DNA of 64,000 nucleotides, from assembly GCA_027214255.1 (NCBI GenBank), contig JAPWHL010000010.1:62001-126000 (forward strand), read 5' to 3'. The notes under the pieces were generated by a model that was not told the origin of the DNA, did no database searches, and was given only the letters and a program-made list of their open reading frames with translations. Numbering within the stretch: the stretch's first letter is position 1; every line of letters begins with the position of its first letter. Origin of the DNA: Roseovarius aestuarii. Lineage in GTDB: Bacteria; Pseudomonadota; Alphaproteobacteria; Rhodobacterales; Rhodobacteraceae. Both the position numbers and the translations under genes were made by a program. Of the stretch, positions 56,827 to 64,000 are shown piece by piece.

Positions 56827-58176
56827 ATGACGCGCAAGATTTTCGGCACTGACGGCATCCGAGGCACGGCCAATACCTATCCGATGACAGCGGATAACGC
56901 TTTGCGGGTTGGGGCCGCAGCCGGTCGGTACTTTCGTCGCGACGGGCTTAACCAGCATCGGGTCGTGATTGGCAAGGACACGCGGCGCTCGGGGTATATG
57001 TTGGAAAATGCGCTCACCGCCGGGCTGACCTCGACAGGTATGAACGTGCTGCTGCTGGGTCCGGTGCCAACCCCCGCAGTCGGCTTTTTAACACGGTCGA
57101 TGCGGGCCGATCTGGGAATCATGATTTCAGCCAGCCACAACCCGCATCATGACAACGGTATCAAATTTTTCGGACCCGATGGATTCAAGCTGGACGATGC
57201 AGCCGAGGCCGAGATCGAAGCGATACTGTCACAGGATATCCCCCCGGCCAAACCCCAGAACATTGGCCGCGCCACGCGCATCGAACATGGTCAGGGCCGC
57301 TACGTCGAATACGCCAAAACAACCATCCCGCGCACCACCCGCCTGTCTGGCCTAAAAGTGGTCGTCGATTGCGCCAATGGTGCCGCCTACAAGGCCGCAC
57401 CCGAAGTGCTGTGGGAGCTAGGTGCCGAAGTGATCGCGCTGGGGGTTGGCCCGGACGGGTACAACATCAACCTCGATTGCGGGTCCACCTATCCGCAAAA
57501 GGCAGCGCAGGCCGTGCGCGAAAATGGCGCTGATCTGGGCATTTGTCTGGACGGTGACGCCGACCGGATCATCCTGATCGACGAAACCGGCCAAATTGCG
57601 GGGGGCGATCAAATCATGGCCCTGTTTGGACGTCTCTGGGCCGAGGCAGGCACACTGAACGGCGACACAGTGGTCAGCACCGTGATGTCCAATCTGGGGT
57701 TGGAACGGTATCTGCAAGGGTTGGGCCTGACGTTAGAGCGCACCAAGGTTGGTGACCGCTATGTGGTCGAACGGATGCGCGCAGGAGGGTTTAACCTGGG
57801 CGGTGAACAATCTGGCCATATCGTGATGACGGATTATGCAACCACTGGAGATGGCCTTTTGGCCGGACTCCAGTTTCTGGCCGCAATGATCACCAGCGGC
57901 GAAAAGGCCAGCACCTTGTTGCGCAGCTTTGATGAAGTGCCTCAGAAACTGGAAAACGTCACGTTGGACGCCGGGCGCGATCCTCTGTCCGACCCCGCCG
58001 TCCAAGACATCATCAAAACGCACGAAGCCCGGCTTGTCGGCACGGGCCGACTGTTAATCCGCCCCTCGGGCACCGAGCCATTGATCCGGGTGATGGCCGA
58101 ATGCGAAGACGAGGCATTGCTGAACGACGTGGTTCACGAAATCTCAGCGGCTGTGGCCAAAAGCGGACGTAGCTGA
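56827..58176 (+). CDS. glmM: Phosphoglucosamine mutase
   Basis: Converts glucosamine 6-phosphate to glucosamine 1-phosphate for UDP-GlcNAc and so for peptidoglycan and LPS. The 449-residue protein starts [20 protein letters not shown], with the phosphoserine loop in [20 protein letters not shown] near residue 100, the metal loop [16 protein letters not shown] and the sugar-binding [20 protein letters not shown], and ends with [12 protein letters not shown]. The start is preceded by GGGGCACC. It is a single gene. Confidence 0.97.
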   Translation: MTRKIFGTDGIRGTANTYPMTADNALRVGAAAGRYFRRDGLNQHRVVIGKDTRRSGYMLENALTAGLTSTGMNVLLLGPVPTPAVGFLTRSMRADLGIMISASHNPHHDNGIKFFGPDGFKLDDAAEAEIEAILSQDIPPAKPQNIGRATRIEHGQGRYVEYAKTTIPRTTRLSGLKVVVDCANGAAYKAAPEVLWELGAEVIALGVGPDGYNINLDCGSTYPQKAAQAVRENGADLGICLDGDADRIILIDETGQIAGGDQIMALFGRLWAEAGTLNGDTVVSTVMSNLGLERYLQGLGLTLERTKVGDRYVVERMRAGGFNLGGEQSGHIVMTDYATTGDGLLAGLQFLAAMITSGEKASTLLRSFDEVPQKLENVTLDAGRDPLSDPAVQDIIKTHEARLVGTGRLLIRPSGTEPLIRVMAECEDEALLNDVVHEISAAVAKSGRS

Positions 58177-58243
58177 CATCCTGCACCTAACCTGACCTTG
58201 TGAGCGCATTACCTAGGGATGCGGTCAGGGCGGCAACGTGCGC

Positions 58244-59029
58244 TCATACTTGGGCCTTGTCTTGGATGAGAAACGAGAACAGCTCGTTCTGAGATGAGAT
58301 CTTTAGCTTTTTGTATATGTTGCGCCGGTGGACTTTGACCGTCTGGTCCGAAATACCCAGTTGCAACCCAACGGCACGGCTGGAATGCCCCTGCACGATC
58401 AGCGCAGCAATTTCAGCCTCGCGCCGCGACAGCGCGGATTGTCCATCGCCGCGCAGGTTCCGATACCGCTCAATCAAACCCGGAACATTGCGCACATCCG
58501 GCCGGTCGATCGGTTTGGGCAATACAGCACGCAACCTGTTCATCACGATCGGGGCCAACATGCGGAAGTAGCGAACATCGCCTGCACGGTAACGGCCATT
58601 GCCATTGCTGCGCCCCAAGGACAGATGCAACGCAGTCTGTGGCCCAACGCGGATCGTTGTTCCCAATTCATCTATCATTTTGGTTGCTGCATAGTATCGG
58701 GCGTAATATTCGCTGGTCTCAAATCGGTCTGGTGAAATTTCGCGCAATTGACCGGCCATAAATTCGGCCTCTCCAAAAGCGGTCGTATAAAATGGGTCTA
58801 GAATATACCCAAAACGCGTGTAACATTTCTCGAAATGCGTCCGCAATTTTGGGTCGGGGATATCAGTCAGCAAGGTACAAGGCGGGGCGTCACGCGAGAA
58901 CAATAACAGTGTCACCGTTTGAGAATGGAACCTGTTGGGTAGAAACTTAACAAGGGGGTCTTTAAAATCGTTTAGCGATGTCCCCGATACCAAATCATTG
59001 ATGAAAGCATACTCACAGTTTTTGTCCAA
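58244..59029 (-). CDS. LuxR-family transcriptional regulator (solo)
   Basis: A 261-residue regulator with a C-terminal LuxR HTH (about 195-255: SALSRREAEIAALIVQGHSS then RAVGLQLGISDQTVKVHRRN IYKKLKIS as its continuation). The N-terminal 190 residues do not show an autoinducer-binding or receiver pattern that I can recognise. No luxI gene is in the window, so it is a solo. It is the next gene downstream of the KARI-like cluster on the same strand, but terminated from it. Confidence 0.85.
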   Translation of the reverse strand: MDKNCEYAFINDLVSGTSLNDFKDPLVKFLPNRFHSQTVTLLLFSRDAPPCTLLTDIPDPKLRTHFEKCYTRFGYILDPFYTTAFGEAEFMAGQLREISPDRFETSEYYARYYAATKMIDELGTTIRVGPQTALHLSLGRSNGNGRYRAGDVRYFRMLAPIVMNRLRAVLPKPIDRPDVRNVPGLIERYRNLRGDGQSALSRREAEIAALIVQGHSSRAVGLQLGISDQTVKVHRRNIYKKLKISSQNELFSFLIQDKAQV

Positions 59030-59219
59030 AACACCTTACCTCAAATCAAACCAAAGTCGCAAAACACGACCAACCATCACAACAGTTCAATTGCCTTCAA
59101 ATACCAACGCAGTGGTAGCAATCTTAATCTACCTCGAAGAAAACATAGTTATTGACATATATCAACCCGCCATAAAGCACGCGACGCCAATTGAGCAGAT
59201 CGGGCTTGTGTCAGAACAC

Positions 59220-59252
59220 AAAAAAGGCGGCGAGGCATGATTACCCGCCGCC
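59220..59252 (-). terminator. Rho-independent terminator of the KARI-like gene
   Basis: Read on the minus strand, GGCGGCG / CGCCGCC (7-bp stem, 13-base loop) is followed by TTTTTT. It lies about 60 bases after the stop codon of the KARI-like gene and before the LuxR gene. Confidence 0.85.
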
Positions 59253-59310
59253 AATTGTTCAATTTGACTTGCCCAGCGATGTGACTGGACTCGCCGATAG
59301 GCCCTAAACC

Positions 59311-60294
59311 TTAGAGACGGCCAAGGATCTTGTAGAGCGCGCGCTCGTTCACGATCATCGGATCGTTATAGATCTCTTCATAGGTGTCTTTCAGCTCTTT
59401 CAAGCCATCGTTTTGAACCTGAGTCCATTTTTCGGCAAATGTGCCGTCTTTGATCTTTTTGATGATTCCATGCAGACGCTTCTTGTCTGCGGCCTCTTCT
59501 TCGGGGCTTGGACGGCCATAGACATACTGGCCATACTGGCTCGTGCCCGAGTGGAATTTAAGCTGCTCAAACAAGCCTGCTTCCATCATATAATCAGCCG
59601 CTTCGCGCAACTCGCCCGAGGCATACAGCTCCAACATGACCGCCTCTGGGCTACAGCCAGCTTCGGTCAGGGCTTCATAGGCACGTTTGACCGCGTGCAA
59701 ATATCCGCTTTGCTCGGCAAAGAGATCCACAACGGTTTCTTCCTCAAAACTGGATTCGACAACGCCCATTTTGGTCGATCCGATGGCCTTGGACAAAGCA
59801 ATCAGCAGATCCTGCGCGTTACCGGATGCATCCTGATGAACCGCAACAAGGCTGGGATAACCGGTGCCTTCCAAGAATTTTTCGCGCACACCACGACCAA
59901 TCATGCGCGGCGCAATCAACATAATGTCAACCGAGGCCGGCGGCACAATCTTTTTGAAGTAAACATTATACCCGCTGGCAAAGACCAGAATGTCACCCTC
60001 GTTCAGGTTGTCCTTGATCTCTTTTTCATAGATCGCGGGCATGACCTCATCAGGGACCAGCACGAAAATCACGTCGGCCTTTGCCGCCGCTTCGGCCAAT
60101 GGGAACACTTCCAGCCCGTCTTCTTTGGCTTGCGCCGCCGAACTGTCCGAGCGTGATCCGACGATAACTTTGATTCCGTTGTCGGTCATGTTCAGCGCTT
60201 GCGAGCGGCCCTGATTGCCATACCCGAAAATCCCAACGGTTCTGCCCTTTAGCAGGTCCAGATTGCCGTCATCGTCAAAATACCACTTGGCCAT
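59311..60294 (-). CDS. Divergent ketol-acid reductoisomerase-like protein
   Basis: A 327-residue protein of the class I KARI fold: N-terminal Rossmann part (TVGIFGYGNQGRSQALNM, NADPH-type loop VGSRSDSSAAQ) and the C-terminal knot part. Canonical IlvC uses His107, Lys130, Asp190, Glu194, Glu226, Glu230 and Ser251. Aligned by eye, Asp190 and Glu194 are kept (VVDLFAEQ), Glu226 corresponds to Glu222 and Ser251 to Ser249, but His107 is Ser (FASGYNVYF), Lys130 is Arg (LIAPRMIG) and Glu230 is Ser. The HGxN, KGPGH and ETETDLFGEQ motifs are all degraded. It is therefore unlikely to be the cell's branched-chain enzyme. It is next to a GntR regulator and TRAP transporter, so a catabolic role on a related substrate is inferred. 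Confidence 0.85.
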   Translation of the reverse strand: MAKWYFDDDGNLDLLKGRTVGIFGYGNQGRSQALNMTDNGIKVIVGSRSDSSAAQAKEDGLEVFPLAEAAAKADVIFVLVPDEVMPAIYEKEIKDNLNEGDILVFASGYNVYFKKIVPPASVDIMLIAPRMIGRGVREKFLEGTGYPSLVAVHQDASGNAQDLLIALSKAIGSTKMGVVESSFEEETVVDLFAEQSGYLHAVKRAYEALTEAGCSPEAVMLELYASGELREAADYMMEAGLFEQLKFHSGTSQYGQYVYGRPSPEEEAADKKRLHGIIKKIKDGTFAEKWTQVQNDGLKELKDTYEEIYNDPMIVNERALYKILGRL

Positions 60295-60335
60295 GTCTTA
60301 CTCCTTTTTGGATCGATTGCTTGTCTAATGTGTAA

Positions 60336-60356
60336 TCTAAAATTTCAGATGTCAGT
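60336..60356 (-). promoter_or_regulatory. Candidate GntR operator upstream of the KARI-like gene
   Basis: TCTAAAATTTCAGA (60336-60349), followed by TGTCAGT, is nearly the same sequence as the perfect palindrome upstream of the TRAP gene at 63527 (13/14 in the palindrome and 6/7 in the following seven bases). It lies 42 bp upstream of the start. Confidence 0.65.
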
Positions 60357-60517
60357 TGTCAAACGCCTAATGTGCATCAAATTGCGCTTGCACGCGTTAA
60401 TCTGGGGAGATGTTGGTGGAATGGCCAAAAATAGGGGTTGATCCGCACACATGTCGGACGTCAGGTGCCTTGCACCCCAAGTTATTGCTAGACCCGCAGA
60501 CCAGACACCCGCGCCGG

Positions 60518-61198
60518 TTAATCGACGATGGCTGTCTTCAATCGTTGGATAGCACCCTGAATATGGGTCTGGACGGCTGTGCGATATGTGTTTTCATCCC
60601 GATCGGACAAGGCTGCGATGATCGCCTCATGCTCGTGAATTGTGTCTTCGGAGTCCTTTGGCAGAAATTCCTTGCGCACGCGCGACACCATCAACAGCGT
60701 GTTTATCTGATCATACATCTCGGACAACATGTTCAGGCCGCTTAGACCCACGATCTCCATATGCAGTTTTTTGTCGAGTTCGATAAACTCGTCGATGATA
60801 CTCTGATACTGCCCGTTCTCCAGCAGCTCCTTCATTTGCCGGTGGATCGCACGGATAGATTGCAGATCTTGATCCGTGATATGGCGCATAACATTGGACG
60901 CCGAACCGACCTCTAGAACCTGACGCATCTCAAAGGCCTTGGTAACATCCTCAAGTGTCAGGGGATTGAGGTAGGTGCCACTTCGAGGTTTCACTACCAG
61001 CAAGCCTTCGCTTTCCAATTGGCGGATGGCCTCGCCCAACGGGGTTTTGCTGATCCCCAATTCTTTGGACAGCTGATTCAGATCGAACCTGTAGTTCAAT
61101 TGAAAGTGCCCTTTTACGATCAGCTCTTTAAGCTGCGCATAAGTTTGTTCGCGAACAGTCTGGGCAATAATTTTCCTTGGGCCGTCTACCTTTGCCAT
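60518..61198 (-). CDS. GntR-family regulator, FCD (FadR) subfamily
   Basis: A 226-residue regulator. The winged HTH spans about residues 12-70 (QTVREQTYAQLKELIVKGHF, FDLNQLSKELGISKTPLGEA, IRQLESEGLLVVKPRSGTY), followed by an all-helical FCD ligand domain with metal-binding His-type residues (DEFIELDKKLHMEIV). The helix-turn-helix has TPLGEAIRQLE where TPVREALRxLE is common. ATG at 61198 is taken over one six codons upstream. It lies between its presumed targets and probably binds the TCTGAAATTTCAGA sites, responding to the transported acid. Confidence 0.9.
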   Translation of the reverse strand: MAKVDGPRKIIAQTVREQTYAQLKELIVKGHFQLNYRFDLNQLSKELGISKTPLGEAIRQLESEGLLVVKPRSGTYLNPLTLEDVTKAFEMRQVLEVGSASNVMRHITDQDLQSIRAIHRQMKELLENGQYQSIIDEFIELDKKLHMEIVGLSGLNMLSEMYDQINTLLMVSRVRKEFLPKDSEDTIHEHEAIIAALSDRDENTYRTAVQTHIQGAIQRLKTAIVD

Positions 61199-61232
61199 AT
61201 CACGTACTCTCACTTGGGCTTTTACTCAACTA

Positions 61233-61250
61233 GGGCCTGTCAACAGGCCC
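61233..61250. repeat. Perfect hairpin upstream of the GntR gene
   Basis: GGGCCTG / CAGGCCC (7-bp arms, 4-base loop) lies 35 bases upstream of the GntR start; a second hairpin CGGGCCG / CGGCCCG at 61302-61319 lies closer to the TRAP stop. Neither is followed by a T-run. They may attenuate read-through from the TRAP gene into gntR. Confidence 0.5.
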
Positions 61251-61346
61251 ACCGCCACAACCTACCTGAAAGGCGGGAATTGTCACTATGTCCCATCTCA
61301 ACGGGCCGCGCACGGCCCGCTGGGGAACAGTTATGGCCGTTTCCGG

Positions 61347-63404
61347 TCATCCTAACACTCTGGGTAACCACAACGCGATTTCCGGAAAGACGATGATCAA
61401 TATAAGGCCCAATACTTGCAGACCAATGAACGGAAGAACGCCCAGGAAAATCTGTTGCAGGGTGATTTCGGGCGGGGCCACGGATTTCAGCCAGAAACAG
61501 GCAGGCCCGAATGGCGGCGACAGGAAGTATATCTGGATGTTCACTACGAACAGAATACCAAACCACAGAGCCGCGTCATCCGGCTCCATCCCCAAAGCGG
61601 GTGCCAGATCACGTACCACTGGCGCAAAAATCGGCACTGTCAAAAAGATGATGGCGATCCAATCCATGAAAGTACCCATGATCACCAAGATGCCCATCAT
61701 CAAGAAGATGATCATCAACGGCGACATGCCAAGGTTTGCAAACAGATCCCTCATATAGGCACCGCCACCTATCAGGTTGTAGATCCCGACAAAGGCCGAG
61801 GCCCCCACGATCAACCAGATGATGGTCCCGACCACTGACATGGTCCCGACCAATGCCCCTTGGATCATATTCATGCTGAGCTTGCCGCGCACAAATGCGA
61901 CGGCCATTGCGCCAACCGCGCCCACGCCCGCTGCTTCGGTCACGGATGCGATGCCGGCATAGATCGACCCCATGACGCAAAAGATCAGCGCGATACACAT
62001 CGCAACGGCGCGCTTTTGGGATTTCGTCAGCGCATTGTCTTGCCCGGTTATCGCCGCGACTTCTTGGGCGGTTGGGGCCAGCTTGGGGTTAAGGTTGCAC
62101 CACACTAGTACATAAATTGCATAAAATGACGCCAGCATCAGGCCCGGCACAAAACCGCCCAGAAACAGATCGCCAATACCGACATTAGCCGACAGTCCAA
62201 ACACAATCATCACGATCGACGGGGGAATCAACGTCGCCAGAGACCCGGATGCACAGATGATGCCAACCGCCAGCTTGCTATCATAGCCAAGGCGCAACAT
62301 CTGCGGCAACGCGACCATACCCAGCATAACGATTTCGCCGCCCATGACGCCTGACATAGCCGCCAGAATGACCGCAACCACCGTCGTTTGTACCGCCACA
62401 CCGCCGCGCAGATTACCCGCAAAAATCGACATCGCGTCAAACAGATCACGGGCAATACCTGCCCGCTCCAGGATAGAGGCCATCATCACAAACAACGGCA
62501 CCGCGACCAGCGCATAGTTTTCCAAAAGACCAAAGGCGTTGGTGGACACCAGATAAAGACCGTTGGGACCAAAGAACACCAACGTCATGCCAATCGAGAC
62601 CGTCAAGGTGACCACCGCCAGCGGCATCCCGACCAGCATCAAACCAAACAGGCTTGCCGCCATGATGATCGTTATCAGACCCTTGTCTATTGACCGGGCA
62701 TCGACCCAATCCTGCGGGTTGACCATCTCGCCCGTGGATTTAAAGACCCCGTGCACCAACTGGATAAGCGAGGATTCGACACCGAAATATTCCAGCACCG
62801 TCAACGACAACTTGAGAAGGATCAATCCCGCAATGGCCAAAACAATCCCGCGCCCGACGCCGGACGTAAAGTGCCGCCACAACAGGACCAACAATTGCAT
62901 GAGATACAGGAATGACCCTAGCGACAATACTGTCTTCAGGACCATCGGCTCGGGCGAATTAAACGCGCTTCCTGTTCGTTCAACCAAACCGATCGAGTGC
63001 AACGCACGGACAACGTTGTCATCAAGGAACAATGTCAGGGCCAGAACCCCTGTCGACAGAGCAATGAAATCCAGCCACCATTTGGCGCGATCGCCCACCA
63101 TGGTGTAGATAACCGTGATGCCAATATGGCGTTTGTAAAGCGCGATGTACCCGCCCGACATGATCCACGCCGTCGCGCTGCACACCATGACCAGTTCGAA
63201 CGCCCAGCTCGTCGGAGCGTTCATAACGTAGCGCGCAAAAACCTCCCAGATGGTTGCGAAAACGGCCACCAGATACAGTTGCGCCACCGCAATGCCAGTA
63301 AAGCGACTGATCGTGTCGACAAAAGAAAACGCATCACGCTGCGGACCCACAGGATGCGCCGGTCCGGCCTCATCGGTTGGTACATTTGCTGCCATATCAG
63401 ACAC
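61347..63404 (-). CDS. TRAP transporter permease, DctQ-DctM fusion
   Basis: A 685-residue inner-membrane protein combining both TRAP membrane subunits. The small DctQ part occupies about residues 20-200 with four helices (ARYVMNAPTSWAFELVMVCS is typical), and the large DctM part about 240-685 with twelve helices (MPLAVVTLTVSIGMTLVFFG, GSLATLIPPSIVMIVFGLSA). TRAP systems import organic acids with sodium. The start is a GTG at 63404 with GGAGGAG seven bases upstream, four codons before the first good ATG; an open frame extends further but lacks a ribosome site. Its solute-binding protein is divergent at 63851. Confidence 0.93.
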   Translation of the reverse strand: MSDMAANVPTDEAGPAHPVGPQRDAFSFVDTISRFTGIAVAQLYLVAVFATIWEVFARYVMNAPTSWAFELVMVCSATAWIMSGGYIALYKRHIGITVIYTMVGDRAKWWLDFIALSTGVLALTLFLDDNVVRALHSIGLVERTGSAFNSPEPMVLKTVLSLGSFLYLMQLLVLLWRHFTSGVGRGIVLAIAGLILLKLSLTVLEYFGVESSLIQLVHGVFKSTGEMVNPQDWVDARSIDKGLITIIMAASLFGLMLVGMPLAVVTLTVSIGMTLVFFGPNGLYLVSTNAFGLLENYALVAVPLFVMMASILERAGIARDLFDAMSIFAGNLRGGVAVQTTVVAVILAAMSGVMGGEIVMLGMVALPQMLRLGYDSKLAVGIICASGSLATLIPPSIVMIVFGLSANVGIGDLFLGGFVPGLMLASFYAIYVLVWCNLNPKLAPTAQEVAAITGQDNALTKSQKRAVAMCIALIFCVMGSIYAGIASVTEAAGVGAVGAMAVAFVRGKLSMNMIQGALVGTMSVVGTIIWLIVGASAFVGIYNLIGGGAYMRDLFANLGMSPLMIIFLMMGILVIMGTFMDWIAIIFLTVPIFAPVVRDLAPALGMEPDDAALWFGILFVVNIQIYFLSPPFGPACFWLKSVAPPEITLQQIFLGVLPFIGLQVLGLILIIVFPEIALWLPRVLG

Positions 63405-63526
63405 TATGGATCTCCTCCCCCCATTTGCCTTTGAATTTGCTTCATCTTTGACAAAGCGCTGTAGTTTGACGCTCTCTTGTCCACAGACCACTGCCCGGAA
63501 CACGGTGTCTTTTTTTGTTGCGACCT

Positions 63527-63547
63527 TCTGAAATTTCAGATATCAGT
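63527..63547 (-). promoter_or_regulatory. Candidate GntR operator in the divergent TRAP promoter region
   Basis: TCTGAAATTTCAGA (63527-63540) is a perfect 14-bp palindrome, followed by TATCAGT. It lies between the divergent TRAP permease and the small membrane protein / DctP genes. An ACACGTGT palindrome is at 63554-63561. Confidence 0.7.
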
Positions 63548-63665
63548 GTTGTGACACGTGTTACCACACAACTGCAAGCGTTAGTTTTAATTTGATAAGA
63601 TAACCAACCTGACTGACCTCGCCCCTCAAACGAAACTGTCAAAAATAGCCCGAAGGGCGTCAAAA

Positions 63666-63815
63666 ATGGACGAACAGACCACCCCAAATCCCGAGGATGA
63701 AACCTTTGACCACGAGGCGGCATACTACGGCCCATGGGCCTGGATTGCCGGGCTCGCTCTGAGCGTCTTTTTGATCGTCCTGCTCTTTAGTCTGGCAGAC
63801 GGCATTGGTGGTTAA
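63666..63815 (+). CDS. 49-residue single-helix membrane protein of the TRAP locus
   Basis: A small gene with ATG at 63666 and TAA at 63813-63815. The product begins MDEQTTPNPEDETFDHEAAY, an acidic soluble part of about 20 residues, and ends in one transmembrane helix (WAWIAGLALSVFLIVLLFSL) with ADGIGG. AAGGGCG lies upstream as ribosome site. It sits 35 bp before dctP in the same direction, so is probably co-transcribed and associated with the transporter. No known family is recognised. Confidence 0.7.
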   Translation: MDEQTTPNPEDETFDHEAAYYGPWAWIAGLALSVFLIVLLFSLADGIGG

Positions 63816-63850
63816 ACCAATCAACGATTCCCCCAACAGGAGACAATACG

Positions 63851-64000
63851 ATGAACAAACTCAAGTCTGTCTGCACCGCTCTCGCGGTTGCTCTGTCCGT
63901 CACATCTGCCTCGGCAGGGACAACAATCAACATTCAAGCAACGGCAAGCGCCGGCGATTGGGTTCAGAACTTCTACGAAGAATGGGCGGATAAATACAAC
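63851..64000 (+). CDS. TRAP solute-binding protein (DctP type), 5' part only
   Basis: The first 50 codons of a periplasmic binding protein. A signal peptide occupies residues 1-22 (MNKLKSVCTALAVALSVTSA then SA), and the mature start TTINIQATASAGDWVQNFYE is typical of DctP-type proteins. AGGAG lies upstream. The gene continues beyond the window. It pairs with the divergent DctQM fusion. Confidence 0.8.
   Translation, partial: MNKLKSVCTALAVALSVTSASAGTTINIQATASAGDWVQNFYEEWADKYN

Noticed and set aside
59311..60294. Assigning ilvC to the reductoisomerase-like gene
   Set aside because: Several residues required for KARI catalysis are replaced, and the gene sits in a transport/regulator cluster, so the ilvC symbol would mislead.
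63548..63572. Imperfect inverted repeat GTGTTGTG ... CACACAAC in the TRAP promoter
   Set aside because: Arms pair only over six bases in one register and there is no second copy; the neighbouring TCTGAAATTTCAGA is better supported.

Overview
The window comes from a high-GC alphaproteobacterium, most likely a marine Roseobacter-group member of the Rhodobacteraceae. The signs are a Hint-domain protein, a FdVI-type 2Fe-2S ferredoxin, a BetI-like TetR, TRAP transport, IalB and DUF1194 proteins, an alphaproteobacterial LexA box (GTTC-N7-GTTC), and a DUF1127 gene followed by sRNAs with CCUCC loops. No rRNA, tRNA, CRISPR array, IS element or phage module was recognised.

Layout. 1-10.9 kb: housekeeping (aspartokinase 3' end, ptsP, mtnP, apt) with transporters (AEC, SulP, LysE) and one small gene broken by an in-frame stop. 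11-18 kb: Hint protein, sulfotransferase, acyl-CoA synthetase, a membrane-anchored unknown, a SPOR-domain protein, upp. 18-32 kb: malic enzyme, propionate-CoA ligase prpE behind a long leader rich in TTTGCAA boxes, nadK, glyA, folA/thyA, gloA, a MarR regulator, sdhE, aspartate aminotransferase. 33.4-40.8 kb: a catabolic island (amidase, TetR, orphan ABC solute-binding protein, acyl-CoA dehydrogenase, NDP-forming acyl-CoA synthetase) with nearly the same 18-bp palindrome at both outer promoters. 41-58 kb: MATE exporter, xseA, purD, bestrophin, ferredoxin, an apparently leaderless SOS-controlled OB-fold gene, mrp, DUF1127 with two tandem sRNA candidates, then envelope-sugar genes (kdsD, ugd, glmM). 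58-64 kb: a LuxR-type regulator and a catabolic cluster of a ketol-acid-reductoisomerase-like protein, a GntR regulator, a DctQ-DctM fusion, a 49-residue membrane protein and a DctP protein cut by the window end. A 14-bp palindrome recurs upstream of the reductoisomerase-like gene and the transporter.

Most notable: (1) a KARI-like protein lacking several catalytic residues, placed in a GntR/TRAP regulon; (2) two tandem two-hairpin sRNA candidates of the cuckoo/CcsR type downstream of DUF1127; (3) a stand-alone DnaE2 C-terminal OB fold under a LexA box that ends two bases before its start codon; (4) the amidase/acyl-CoA island framed by a shared operator; (5) candidate ScfR/PccR-type boxes ahead of prpE. 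Functions are read by eye from family knowledge; no searches were run.
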